Source: Roseomonas aerilata DSM 19363
Lineage (GTDB): Bacteria; Pseudomonadota; Alphaproteobacteria; Acetobacterales; Acetobacteraceae
Assembly (NCBI RefSeq): GCF_000711725.1
Contig: NZ_JONP01000009.1
Coordinates: forward strand, 62,001-126,000
Direction: 5' to 3'
DNA length: 64,000 bases
Part shown: in pieces, positions 51,465 through 60,328 of the stretch
Layout: every line of letters starts with the position of its first letter
Numbering within the stretch: the first letter of the stretch is position 1
The notes under the pieces: model-generated
What the model saw: only the letters and a program-made list of their open reading frames with translations
Told to the model about the DNA's origin: nothing
Database searches by the model: none
Position numbers and translations under genes: made by a program

Positions 51465-54107
51465 GTGGCGGCACCCGTGTCAGGCTCCCGTCCCGAAGGA
51501 GTGGCCGCGGCGGCGAGTGGCAGGCCGCGCCGGGCCTGGCCTCTCCGACTACCGTCGAGCGGCGGGGCGATCCTCCTGGCCGCGCTCGCGCTGCTCGGAA
51601 TCGAGGCTGAAACAACCTGGCAGATCGTCCAGCGCGGGCGCGCCACCGCGCTCGCCGATGCGCGGGCCGCGGCGAATGCCGCGGCCGAAGGCGCGGCAAC
51701 CGCCGTCAATCGCGGCTTCCTCGCGGCGGACAGCGCGCTCGCGGGGCTGCCGAACCTGCTCGCCGCCGCCCTGCCCGGCCCAGGCGTCGGCAGTGGTGGC
51801 GGGACGGAGCCCGAAGCCGCCCTGCGCGCCGGCACCCTATCGCGCGTGCTGATGGGGCTGGTGGAGAGCAGCGCCGGGCTGCGTGACCTCACGCTGCTGC
51901 CGGCGGAGGGGGGCGCGCCGCTCGCCTCGGCGCTGCCGGTCTCCCGTAGGCGGCCTCCACCCTTGCCGCACGCGGCGCTGCTGCCCCCGGGGAACACGGC
52001 GGCGGGCGCCGGGGGGCGGCTGAACATCGCCGGCCCCGTCCCCAACCCGGCGACCGGGGAATGGGCGCTGTTTCTCTCGCGCCGGGTCGCACTGCCGGGC
52101 CTGCCGCCGCTGCTGGCCGTGGCGGAGCTGCCGGTCTCCGTCGTTGCCGCCGGTCTCGCGGGCCGCGGGGCCTGGGGCGAGTTGGAAGGTCAGCGCATCC
52201 TGCTCGTGCGCGCCGACGACCGCGTGCTGCTGGCCAGCGCCCCGCACGACGAGGCCCGGATCGGCCGCGCGCTGGCCCGCGCCCTGGCCGAGGGCGTGGA
52301 GCCCGGCCGCGTCATTGGCCTGCGTCGCACCCTCTATCCCGCCATCAATGTCGTGGCGGTGCAGGATACGGGCCCGGCGCTGGCCGGATGGCAGGAGAAC
52401 GAGGGACGCATCCTGCTCGCGGCCGGAGGCCTTGCGGCCCTCATCGTCGTGATCACGGGGCTGCTGCTCGCGATGCTCCGGGAGCGGGACCGGGCGGAGG
52501 CCGAACGCGCCCGCGGGCGGGAGCTGCTGGAATCCTCGATCGAGGCCATGTCGGACGGCTTCGTCATGTGGGACGAGGAGGACCGGCTGATCGTCTGCAA
52601 CCAGCGCTACCGCGACTTCTACCGCGAGAGCGCCCCGGCCATCCGCCCCGGCGCCACGATGACCGAGATCATGCTCTACGGCGCTCATCACGGCCAGTAC
52701 CCGCAGGCCGGCCCCGATAAGGCGGGCTTCGTGGCCGAGGCGATGCAGCACTACCGCCGCGCCTGGAACACCGCTCCCGTCGAGCGGCTGCTGCCGGACG
52801 GGCGATGGATCCTGGTGACGGAGCGGCGCGTGCCGGGCAGCGGGTCGGTCGGCATCCGGACGGACATCACGCAGCAGAAGCGCGCGGCCGCCGATCTCGC
52901 GGCGGCGCGCGACGAGGCCGCGGCGGCAGGGGCGGCGAAGTCGCGCTTCCTCGCGCGGATGAGCCACGAGCTGCGCACGCCGCTGAACGGGGTGCTCGGC
53001 ATGGCCCAGGCGCTGGCGAGCGACCCGGCGCTGCCGCCGGCCCACCGCGATCGCGCCGCCATGCTCGAGGCCGCGGGACGCCACCTGCTGGATGTCGCGA
53101 ACGACGTGCTGGACCTCGCCCATGTCGAGGCCGGGCGAATGCCCCTTCGGTGCATGCCGGTCGTCCTCGTGCCGCTGCTGGAGGCCTGCGCGGCGCTGAT
53201 CCGCCCTGGCGCTTCCGCCGCAGGAACCGCCGTGGCCACCGAGCACGACGCCTCGCTGCCCGAAGCGGTCCTGCTAGACCCGATGCGGGTCCGCCAGCTC
53301 GTGCTGAACCTTCTCTCCAATGCCGTGAAGTTCTCGCCCGAAGGGGGGCTCGTCCGGTTGCGGAGTTGGCGCACGGCGGAGAGCGCGGGACCCCCGCGGC
53401 TTCGCCTCGAGGTCCTGGACCAAGGACCCGGGGTCCCCGCCAGCCAGCGCGCGAAGGTCTTCGACGATTTCGTCCGCCTCGAGCACCCGACCGGAACGCC
53501 GCGCCGCGAGGGCTTCGGCCTGGGCCTCGCGATCGCCCAGGGGATTGTCAGGGCGATGAGCGGCCGGATCGGGGTGGAGGACAACCCGGAGGCGGCTGCC
53601 CAGGGCAAGACCGGCGCCTGCTTCTGGGTGGAGCTGCCGCTCGAAGCCGGCGAGGTTCCCGAGCTTGCGCCCGCTGCCGAAGCCGCCGCGCCCGCGCCGC
53701 GTTCACTGCGGGTGCTGGTGGTGGACGACGTGCAGACGAACCGGCTGGTCGCCGGCGCCCTGCTGGAGCGGGCCGGGCACCGTGCGGAACTGGCCGAGGG
53801 CGGGGAGGGGGCGCTGGCGGCGGTGGCCCGCGCCGCCCGGGAGGGCGAGCCCTTCGACATCGTGCTCATGGACCTCGCGATGCCCGGGATGGATGGGCTG
53901 GAGGCCACGCGCCGCCTGCGCGCCCTGCCTCCGGAGGAGGGCGGGACGGTGGCCGTGGTGGCGCTGACGGCCGGCGTGATGGAGACTGACATCGCCGCCT
54001 GCCGGGCCGCCGGCATGACGGGCTACCTGCCTAAGCCCCTCACGCAGGAAGCGCTGCAGGCGGAGCTGGCGCGGATCGTGCCCGCCTCGCAGCCCGCGCT
54101 GGGCTGA
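51465..54107 (+). CDS. Hybrid sensor histidine kinase/response regulator
   Basis: An 880-residue membrane kinase. Residues about 25-46 are helix 1, then a periplasmic domain to about 314, helix 2 near 315-338, a PAS domain (about 350-470, MSDGFVMWDEEDRLIVCNQRY), HisKA with phospho-acceptor H501 (MSHELRTPLNG), HATPase (NLLSNAVKFSPEGG, GFGLGLAIAQGIV) and a C-terminal receiver with D803 (LMDLAMPGMDG). A His-Asp phosphorelay within one protein is expected; the next relay partner is not nearby. GTG at 51465 is the start, two bases after the DctP-like gene, so both are co-expressed and probably form a signalling pair. Confidence 0.9.
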   Translation: MAAPVSGSRPEGVAAAASGRPRRAWPLRLPSSGGAILLAALALLGIEAETTWQIVQRGRATALADARAAANAAAEGAATAVNRGFLAADSALAGLPNLLAAALPGPGVGSGGGTEPEAALRAGTLSRVLMGLVESSAGLRDLTLLPAEGGAPLASALPVSRRRPPPLPHAALLPPGNTAAGAGGRLNIAGPVPNPATGEWALFLSRRVALPGLPPLLAVAELPVSVVAAGLAGRGAWGELEGQRILLVRADDRVLLASAPHDEARIGRALARALAEGVEPGRVIGLRRTLYPAINVVAVQDTGPALAGWQENEGRILLAAGGLAALIVVITGLLLAMLRERDRAEAERARGRELLESSIEAMSDGFVMWDEEDRLIVCNQRYRDFYRESAPAIRPGATMTEIMLYGAHHGQYPQAGPDKAGFVAEAMQHYRRAWNTAPVERLLPDGRWILVTERRVPGSGSVGIRTDITQQKRAAADLAAARDEAAAAGAAKSRFLARMSHELRTPLNGVLGMAQALASDPALPPAHRDRAAMLEAAGRHLLDVANDVLDLAHVEAGRMPLRCMPVVLVPLLEACAALIRPGASAAGTAVATEHDASLPEAVLLDPMRVRQLVLNLLSNAVKFSPEGGLVRLRSWRTAESAGPPRLRLEVLDQGPGVPASQRAKVFDDFVRLEHPTGTPRREGFGLGLAIAQGIVRAMSGRIGVEDNPEAAAQGKTGACFWVELPLEAGEVPELAPAAEAAAPAPRSLRVLVVDDVQTNRLVAGALLERAGHRAELAEGGEGALAAVARAAREGEPFDIVLMDLAMPGMDGLEATRRLRALPPEEGGTVAVVALTAGVMETDIAACRAAGMTGYLPKPLTQEALQAELARIVPASQPALG

Positions 54108-54111
54108 GGCG

Positions 54112-55125
54112 TCAGAACCCCTCCGCCGCGACCTCTTCCGCACGGCGCCAGACGCGGAGGAAGTTGCCGGCCCAGAGGGCGCCGATCGCGTGACGGTCGT
54201 AGCCGCGGCGGTGCAACGCCTCGGTCAGGCCGCCCGTCTCGCCCGCGTGCATCCAGCCCTTGACCCCGCCGCCGCCGTCGAAGTCGGAGGAAAGGCCGAC
54301 ATGGTCGAGGCCGATCCGTTGCACGGCGTGGTCCACGTGGTCGGCGATGTCCTCCACGCTCGCACTGAAGCGCCCATCCGGGCCGGGGTCGCGGAGGAAG
54401 GCGGGCACGGCCGTGATCTGGATCAGCCCGCCTGAATCCCGGAGCGCGTCGAGCTGCCCGTCGTCGAGGTTCCGAGGATGGGCGCGAAGCGCGGCGCAGC
54501 AGGCATGGGTGGCGACGATGGGCGCGCGCGAGCACTCCACCGCCTGCATCATCGAATCGCGGGAGGCGTGGGAGACGTCCACGAGCATCCCCAGCCGGTT
54601 CATCTCCTCCACCGCCTGGCGGCCGAGAGGGGAGAGGCCGCCGTGCAGCGTCGCCGGCTCCGGCCGTCCGTGGCGCGGGCGGGCGGCGTCGGCGAGGTCG
54701 TTGTGCCCGTCATGCGTGAGCGTGAGGTAGATCGCCCCGAGCCCGCGCCAGAGCGCGAGGCGGGAGAGATCGTGGCCCATGGCATTGCCGTTCTCGACCG
54801 CCAGCAGCACGGCGGTGGCCCCGAGGGCGTGCGCGGCCTCCAGCTCCGCCACGCGCGTGACGATGCGGCGGCCCTCGCCATGGGCGGTGTCGCGGATGTG
54901 GCGGAGCATGGCCTCGGCGCGGGCACCGGCCTCGGCGTGGTCCTCCGGCGTGCGCGGGCCCTGGGGCGTATAGGCGATGAAGACCACCGCCTTCAGCCCG
55001 CCGGCCTTCATCCGCTCAAAATCGACGTTCCGTCGGGTCGTCCCGCGCGGATCGATCATCTCCGGCCAGGGGATGTCGACATGGGTGTCGAGGGTAAGGG
55101 TCTCGGCGTGGATCTCGGCGTGCAT
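54112..55125 (-). CDS. Membrane dipeptidase (M19, renal-dipeptidase type)
   Basis: A 337-residue zinc dipeptidase. The metal-binding start is LDTHVDIPWPEM, with the bridging Glu in AVENGNAMG, the His pair region LVDVSHASRDSMM and THACCAALRAHPRN, and the end SSDFDGGGG. This is the M19 plan, acting on dipeptides, including D-residue peptides. No signal peptide is seen, so it is cytoplasmic. It lies four bases downstream of the serine-hydrolase gene, forming a two-gene unit that may recycle peptidoglycan or D-amino-acid peptides. Confidence 0.87.
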   Translation of the reverse strand: MHAEIHAETLTLDTHVDIPWPEMIDPRGTTRRNVDFERMKAGGLKAVVFIAYTPQGPRTPEDHAEAGARAEAMLRHIRDTAHGEGRRIVTRVAELEAAHALGATAVLLAVENGNAMGHDLSRLALWRGLGAIYLTLTHDGHNDLADAARPRHGRPEPATLHGGLSPLGRQAVEEMNRLGMLVDVSHASRDSMMQAVECSRAPIVATHACCAALRAHPRNLDDGQLDALRDSGGLIQITAVPAFLRDPGPDGRFSASVEDIADHVDHAVQRIGLDHVGLSSDFDGGGGVKGWMHAGETGGLTEALHRRGYDRHAIGALWAGNFLRVWRRAEEVAAEGF

Positions 55126-55129
55126 GGGA

Positions 55130-56230
55130 CTACTTCGTGCGGGCGGCGGAGACGCGGGCGATCATTCCCGCCAGCGCCTCGGGGTGGAGCCAGCGGAAGA
55201 CGGCGACAAGGCGGGTGGCGGGCTCGATCCAGATCGTGTTCCCACCCGCGCCGACGGCGAAGAGGCTGGCGCGGTCGGCGTTGGAGAAGCGGCCGGTCCG
55301 GTTGAGCCACCAGAGCAGCCCGTAATCGGGGTGCAGCGCCACCGGCTCGCCGGAGGCGGCGACCCAGCCCTCCGGCAGGATGCGGCGGCCGTTCCAGAGG
55401 CCGTCGTTCAGCATCAGCAGGCCGAGCCGCGCCTGGTCCTCCGCATGGGTGACGATGCCGCCGCCCCAGTGCCCGCCGCCTGGCACGGAGACGACCGGCT
55501 CGCCGCCGATATCGACGGTGGAGGTGCGGTATCCCTCCCAGCGCCAGTCCGGGGAGGCGCCGATCGGCTCCATCACCCGTTCCAGCCAGATCTCCGGCAG
55601 CGCACGGCCGAAGGTGCGGAGAAGCGCGAGGGAGAGGACATTCACGCGGACGTCGTTGTATTCCCAGTGTTGCCCGGGGGCGGCGAGGGGACGCGGCCAG
55701 CCCTTCGGCTTCTTCCCCTCGCTCGCGAGGTCGCGGCCGCGGTCGATCTGGTCCGCCTTGCCGAAAAGGGTACCCTCCCACTCGCTCGTCTGCTGCAGCA
55801 GCATCCGCCAGGTGATGGCGCCGTTGCGGGGCCCGTCGAAGGCGGGGTCGTCCACGCTCTCCGACACGCGGGCGTCGAGGTCGGGGATCAGCCCGTCGCC
55901 GTGGGCGATGCCCGCGAGGACGGAGAGGCAGGACTTGGCGACCGAGAAGGTCATGTCGGCCTGGCGGGTGTCGCCCCAGCGCGCCGCCACCAAGCCGTCG
56001 CGCAGGATCAGCCCGTTGGGCGCGCCGCGGGACTGGACGGGGCCGAGCACCTCGTTGTCGGGCGCCGGCTCGAAATGGCCGCCCTCCAGATGGGCGAGGA
56101 GGTCGCGCGGGAAGGGCGTCTCGTGGCCTCTGGCGAAGGCGACGGCGTCGGCGAGCTTCGCGGGGTCGAAACCGAGGGGTTCGGGCGCGGCCTCGGGAAA
56201 GGAGGCCGGGTGGGGGGCGGGGAAGGTCAT
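55130..56230 (-). CDS. Serine hydrolase of the beta-lactamase/DD-peptidase fold (class C-like)
   Basis: A 366-residue protein. The active-site SxxK is in MTFSVAKSCLSVLAG, the Y-x-N motif is EYNDVRVN, and the third strand motif may be in LFAVGAGGNTIWIEP near 330. Such proteins include esterases, D-aminopeptidases and amidases. There is no signal peptide. ATG at 56230 is the start; upstream in-frame sequence is poor. It is the first gene of a unit with the M19 dipeptidase, which suggests a D-peptide substrate, though this is inferred. Confidence 0.82.
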   Translation of the reverse strand: MTFPAPHPASFPEAAPEPLGFDPAKLADAVAFARGHETPFPRDLLAHLEGGHFEPAPDNEVLGPVQSRGAPNGLILRDGLVAARWGDTRQADMTFSVAKSCLSVLAGIAHGDGLIPDLDARVSESVDDPAFDGPRNGAITWRMLLQQTSEWEGTLFGKADQIDRGRDLASEGKKPKGWPRPLAAPGQHWEYNDVRVNVLSLALLRTFGRALPEIWLERVMEPIGASPDWRWEGYRTSTVDIGGEPVVSVPGGGHWGGGIVTHAEDQARLGLLMLNDGLWNGRRILPEGWVAASGEPVALHPDYGLLWWLNRTGRFSNADRASLFAVGAGGNTIWIEPATRLVAVFRWLHPEALAGMIARVSAARTK

Positions 56231-56323
56231 GGCCGCGCAAACTGGACCGATGCGCGCCGGAGGGCAAAGGGGGTGGCCCGGCCCCGCCTTGGTGAACGGG
56301 GCCGAGATCACCATATTTCGCGC

Positions 56324-56896
56324 ATGACCGAGAACCCTGTTTCCCTACCCGCCGGCTCCGAGGTCGCCCTCCTCGGCGGCGGCTGCTTCTGGTGCCTCGA
56401 CGCCGTGTACCGCAACCTGCAGGGCGTCTCCGAGGTGCTGTCCGGCTATGCCGGCGGCCATGTGGACAACCCCTCCTACGAGCAGGTCTGCGGCAAGCGG
56501 ACGGGCCACGCGGAGGTTGTGCGCGTGGTCTTCGACCCCGCCGTGGTCTCCTACGCGGATATCCTCCGGGTGTTCTTCACGATCCACGACCCGACCACCA
56601 AGGACCGCCAGGGCGCCGATGTGGGCCCGCAGTACCGCAGCGTGATCTTCTTCGACGGAGCCCAGCAGGAGGCGACCGCGAAGGAGGTGATGGCCGAGGT
56701 GGAGCGGGAGGGCCTTTATGACGGGCCCATCGTCACCGAGCTTGCCCCCGCGCCGGCCTTCTGGACAGCCGAGGCGGAGCACCAGGACTACTTCAACCGC
56801 AACCCGTGGTCGGGCTACTGCCGCGCCGTCGTGGCGCCGAAGGTGGCCAAGTTCCGCAAGGGCTTCGCCCATCGCCTGAAGGAGCGCGCGGCATGA
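56324..56896 (+). CDS. msrA: Peptide methionine-S-sulfoxide reductase
   Basis: A 190-residue cytoplasmic repair enzyme. The catalytic Cys is C21 in the motif GGGCFWCLDAVY, with GYAGGHVDNPSYEQVC and FFTIHDPTT following. Resolving Cys are expected near the C-terminus; one Cys is in GYCRAVVAP. The ATG at 56324 gives the standard N-terminus. It overlaps msrB by four bases (ATGA), so the S- and R-sulfoxide repair enzymes are made together. Confidence 0.95.
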   Translation: MTENPVSLPAGSEVALLGGGCFWCLDAVYRNLQGVSEVLSGYAGGHVDNPSYEQVCGKRTGHAEVVRVVFDPAVVSYADILRVFFTIHDPTTKDRQGADVGPQYRSVIFFDGAQQEATAKEVMAEVEREGLYDGPIVTELAPAPAFWTAEAEHQDYFNRNPWSGYCRAVVAPKVAKFRKGFAHRLKERAA

Positions 56897-57318
56897 GCGA
56901 CGAGAGCTACCCGATCCAGCGCAGTGACGCCGAGTGGCGGGAGAGCCTCTCTCCCGAAGCCTATCGTGTGCTGCGCCACCACGGCACGGAGCGCGCCGGC
57001 ACCAGCCCGCTGAACGTCGAGAAGCGGGACGGCGTGTTCCACTGCGCCGGCTGCCAGTCGCCGCTCTTCACGAGCGACACGAAGTACGAGAGCGGCAGCG
57101 GCTGGCCCTCCTTCTGGAAGCCGATCGAGGGTGCGGTCCGCACCACGACCGACCGTTCCCACTTCATGACGCGGACCGAGGTGCATTGCGCCACCTGCGG
57201 CGGGCATCTCGGCCACGTCTTCCCCGATGGCCCGCGCCCGACCGGGGAGCGCTACTGCATGAACGGCGCCTCCCTCAGCTTCCACCCGCGGGACGAGGAC
57301 GGCGTGGCCGTCGAGTAG
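56893..57318 (+). CDS. msrB: Peptide methionine-R-sulfoxide reductase
   Basis: A 141-residue zinc-containing enzyme. Zn ligands are two CxxC pairs, C51/C54 and C99/C102; the catalytic Cys is C122 in RYCMNGASLSF. The stretch YESGSGWPSFW is the family signature. The start overlaps the msrA stop. The length is normal. It is cytoplasmic, with no signal. Confidence 0.95.
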   Translation: MSDESYPIQRSDAEWRESLSPEAYRVLRHHGTERAGTSPLNVEKRDGVFHCAGCQSPLFTSDTKYESGSGWPSFWKPIEGAVRTTTDRSHFMTRTEVHCATCGGHLGHVFPDGPRPTGERYCMNGASLSFHPRDEDGVAVE

Positions 57319-57452
57319 CGCCGCGGCGGATAAAGGCGCCGAATGCCGTGTCCGAAGCGCTGCCCCGTGCTAAACGGGGTGGCGCGTCGTCGGGTGCGAT
57401 TCTATTCCCCTGGGCGCTCATCTCAACGCATCCGGCCCGGAGCCAACCGTCC

Positions 57453-58430
57453 ATGCGCAGCACCCTTCTCGCGCTGCCCCTTCTTCTCGGTTGGAGCCTC
57501 CAGGGGGCCAAGGCGGAGGTGCTCTTCGTCGTCAACTCCATGGACCCGGGCATCCAGGTGCTGGACGTGGCGACCCGGGCGGAGCTGAGGCAGATCCCGG
57601 TGCTGCGCGAGCCGCACCACCTTGCGCTCTCCCCCGCGCGCGACGTGCTGCTCGTCGGCGATTCCGGCGGGAACGAAATCCTGTTCATCGACCCCGCGAC
57701 GGGCGAGCTGCGCAAGCGAGAGCGGATCGCCAACCCCTATAACCTCGAGTTCAGCCCGGACGGGAAGATGCTGGTCGTCACCGGCCTTCGCCGTGACCAG
57801 GTGGACATCTATGCCTGGGAGGCGGGCACCGCGAGCCTCAACCTGCTCGGCCGCGTGAAGCCGGGCGACATGCCCAGCCACATCGCCTACCGGCCCGACA
57901 GCAAGATGGCCTATGTGACCGTGCAGGGCAGCCGCGCGATCGCGGCGATCGATCTCGAGACGCGGCAGATCGCCTGGACGATGCAGGTCGGGCGCGAGCC
58001 GGCGGGGATCATCTGGCACAACGGCAAGCTGCTGGTCGGCGTCATGGGCGCGGATTTCGTCGCGGTGGTGGACCCCGAGGGGCGTCGCGTGGAGCGCCAG
58101 ATCAAGGTCGGCCGCGGGGCCCATGCCCTTTTTCCATCCCCCGGCGGCGGGCCGGTCTACGTGACCAGCCGGGTGGACAGCCGCATCACCGCGCTCGACC
58201 CCGTCACCCTCGACATCATGCGCGTCTACGACGTGCCGGGTGGGCCGGACTGCATCTCCTTCGACGAGCGCGGGCGGCTCTGGACCACGTTGCGCTGGAC
58301 GCGGCAGATCGGCCTGCTGGACCCCGAGACGGGGGAGGTCTCGACCTCGCCGGTCGGGCGTTCGCCGCACGGCATCCTCTTTCAGGCGCGCAACCTGCAC
58401 CCGCGCACCGATGCGACAGCCGCGCGCTAG
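57453..58430 (+). CDS. Secreted YncE-like beta-propeller protein
   Basis: A 325-residue protein with signal peptide MRSTLLALPLLLGWSLQGAKA and about seven blades of a 40-residue repeat (e.g. GIQVLDVATRAELRQIPV; NEILFIDPATGELRKRERI; RAIAAIDLETRQIAW; FVAVVDPEGRRVERQIKVG). It is like YncE/PQQ-dependent beta-propellers without a catalytic motif, so it may bind metal, ligand or protein. The 3' end overlaps the deacetylase gene by 20 bases. It heads a three-gene operon. Confidence 0.8.
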   Translation: MRSTLLALPLLLGWSLQGAKAEVLFVVNSMDPGIQVLDVATRAELRQIPVLREPHHLALSPARDVLLVGDSGGNEILFIDPATGELRKRERIANPYNLEFSPDGKMLVVTGLRRDQVDIYAWEAGTASLNLLGRVKPGDMPSHIAYRPDSKMAYVTVQGSRAIAAIDLETRQIAWTMQVGREPAGIIWHNGKLLVGVMGADFVAVVDPEGRRVERQIKVGRGAHALFPSPGGGPVYVTSRVDSRITALDPVTLDIMRVYDVPGGPDCISFDERGRLWTTLRWTRQIGLLDPETGEVSTSPVGRSPHGILFQARNLHPRTDATAAR

Positions 58431-59172
58431 CCTGCGGTGGCTGTTGCTGGCGGGGATGGCGGCGCTGGTGGCCCTGCCGGCCGCCGCCCAGACCTGCCGC
58501 GGCACGCTCTACCTGACGATCGACACCGGCTGGTCGCGCGAGGCTGAGGAGATCGCGGCCATCCTCCGCCGCCGCAACGTGCGCGCGACCCTCTTCGTGG
58601 CCGACGAGCCGACGGCGCGAGGCGAGCGCACCCTTTCCCCGGCCTGGGCGCCCTTCTGGCGGGCGCGGGCGGCGGAGGGGCATGTCTTCGCCAGCCATAC
58701 CTGGCGGCACTGGTACTTCTCGGGCGATGCCGGGCCGGGGCGCACGCGCTACGCCTCGCGCGCGGGGGAGGGGTCCGAGCTGCTGGACCAGGCAGCTCTA
58801 TGCGCCGAGCTGGAGCGGCCGATCCAGGCGCTGAAGGCCATGGTGCCGAACGCGACCGTGCTGCCGCTCTGGCGCGCGCCGGGTGGGCGCACCACGCCGG
58901 GTGCCGTCGCCATGGCGAGGCAATGCGGCCTCACCCACCAGGGCTGGACGGCCAACGGGTTCCTCGGCGACGAGCTGGACGCGGGTGCCCACCCGAACCG
59001 GGCGCTGCTGGCCAACAACCTTGCGCGCATCCGCGACGGGGAGGTCCTGATCATGCACTGGGGGGTCCGCAGCCGGCGGGAACCCTTCGCCGGAATCCTC
59101 GAGCCGCTGATCGCCGGGCTCCAGGAGCGCGGCTTCTGCTTCGCCACGCTTCCGGCCGAGGGCCGCCGCTGA
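58411..59172 (+). CDS. Secreted polysaccharide deacetylase-like protein (NodB fold)
   Basis: A 253-residue protein with a signal peptide (LRWLLLAGMAALVALPAAAQT). The NodB motifs are: motif 1 LTIDTGW, in which the usual second Asp (metal ligand) is Thr; motif 2 SHTWRHW with both metal His; motif 3 LWRAPGGRT; and LIMHWG near the end. So the catalytic base Asp is kept but one ligand has changed. It is located in the periplasm and may remove an acyl group from a glycan. It overlaps both neighbours and so is co-translated with the propeller and the desaturase-family protein. Confidence 0.75.
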   Translation: MRQPRASLRWLLLAGMAALVALPAAAQTCRGTLYLTIDTGWSREAEEIAAILRRRNVRATLFVADEPTARGERTLSPAWAPFWRARAAEGHVFASHTWRHWYFSGDAGPGRTRYASRAGEGSELLDQAALCAELERPIQALKAMVPNATVLPLWRAPGGRTTPGAVAMARQCGLTHQGWTANGFLGDELDAGAHPNRALLANNLARIRDGEVLIMHWGVRSRREPFAGILEPLIAGLQERGFCFATLPAEGRR

Positions 59173-60128
59173 TGTTCGACGCCGCCGTCCGCCTCTACGA
59201 TTCCTTCACGAGCTGGCTCTTCCAGGTCGCCGTCCAGCCGGCGCTCTACCAGCTCGGCATGATGGAGTGGGCGGAGGACGCCTTCTCCTGGATGGACTTC
59301 TTCGTCTTCGGCTTCGTGCAGGTGCTGGTGGTCTATGCCGTCTGCCGGCCGCTCGAAGCCTGGCGGCCGGTGGAGCGCTGGGAGGACCGGCGCGTGGTGA
59401 CGACCGACATCGCCTACACGCTCCTCTCGCGCCTCGGCGTGCTGCCGCTGATGGCCTTCGTCATCCTCGCGGGCGTGCAGGCGCAGGTGGCGGGCTGGAT
59501 CGCCGATCTCGGCTGGGTGGCGCCCAACCTCGAGACGCTGGTGCCGGGGCTGGAGAGCCGGCCGCTGGCGGCCTTCCTCGTCTATATCCTCATCCTCGAC
59601 TTCGGCGAGTACTGGCGGCACCGGCTGCAGCACAGCATCCCCTGGTGGTGGGCGCTGCACTCCATCCACCACGCCCAGGAGAAGATGACCTTCTGGACGG
59701 ACGACCGGAACCACGTGATCGACGACATGATCGCGGCGCTCTGGTTCGGCGGGCTGGCGCTGCTGATCGGCGTGCCGCCCGGTCAGTTTCCGCTCATCGT
59801 CCTCATCCTGCGCGTGGCGGAGAGCCTGTCCCACGCGAATGTCCGCCTCTCCTTCGGCAGGCTCGGAGAGCGGCTGCTCGTCTCCCCGCGCTTCCACCGC
59901 CTGCACCATGGGGTGCTTTCGGCGGGGCAGGAGGGGCGGAACTTCGCGGTGCTCTTCCCTCTTTGGGACATGATTTTCCGCACCGGCGACTTCCGCCGGG
60001 ATGTCTTCCCCCGCACCGGCGATCCCGAGGCGCCGCGCGAGTTGGTCCAGGGCGGCTGGTGGCGTCAGCAGGTGGCGGGCACACGGCGCCTCTGGCGCGC
60101 GCTGCGCGGGCTGCCTGCCCGCGGCTGA
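59172..60128 (+). CDS. Sterol desaturase/fatty acid hydroxylase family membrane protein
   Basis: A 318-residue integral membrane protein with about five helices. The di-iron His boxes are HRLQH (in GEYWRHRLQHS), HSIHHA, and RFHRLHHG. These bacterial proteins act on lipids or hopanoids, or on small hydrophobic substrates; the substrate cannot be read. The ATG at 59172 overlaps the upstream TGA by one base. It is the last gene of the operon. Confidence 0.85.
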   Translation: MFDAAVRLYDSFTSWLFQVAVQPALYQLGMMEWAEDAFSWMDFFVFGFVQVLVVYAVCRPLEAWRPVERWEDRRVVTTDIAYTLLSRLGVLPLMAFVILAGVQAQVAGWIADLGWVAPNLETLVPGLESRPLAAFLVYILILDFGEYWRHRLQHSIPWWWALHSIHHAQEKMTFWTDDRNHVIDDMIAALWFGGLALLIGVPPGQFPLIVLILRVAESLSHANVRLSFGRLGERLLVSPRFHRLHHGVLSAGQEGRNFAVLFPLWDMIFRTGDFRRDVFPRTGDPEAPRELVQGGWWRQQVAGTRRLWRALRGLPARG

Positions 60129-60180
60129 GGCTGGGCGGCCCCTCCCGCCACAACGTGCCGGCCGCGTCGTTGCGGCCGAT

Positions 60181-60205
60181 GGAACCATTCCTCCCCTCCG
60201 TGGTT
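60181..60205 (+). promoter_or_regulatory. Candidate EcfG-like promoter of the stress-type operon
   Basis: GGAAC (60181-60185), a 16-base spacer and GGTT (60202-60205) approximate the alphaproteobacterial general-stress consensus GGAAC-N16/17-CGTT, with one mismatch in the -10 box. It lies about 125 bases upstream of the operon start. Confidence 0.35.
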
Positions 60206-60328
60206 TTGAGAGCGCAGTTGGCGGGGCGCCGCGCATCCTTTGCGCCGCCCCGGTTCCGTTGCCGCCCCAATCCGGGCGGTGCGGAGCGATCTGGGCGCGT
60301 CCTGGCGGATCATGGGGAGAGTTGGCGC

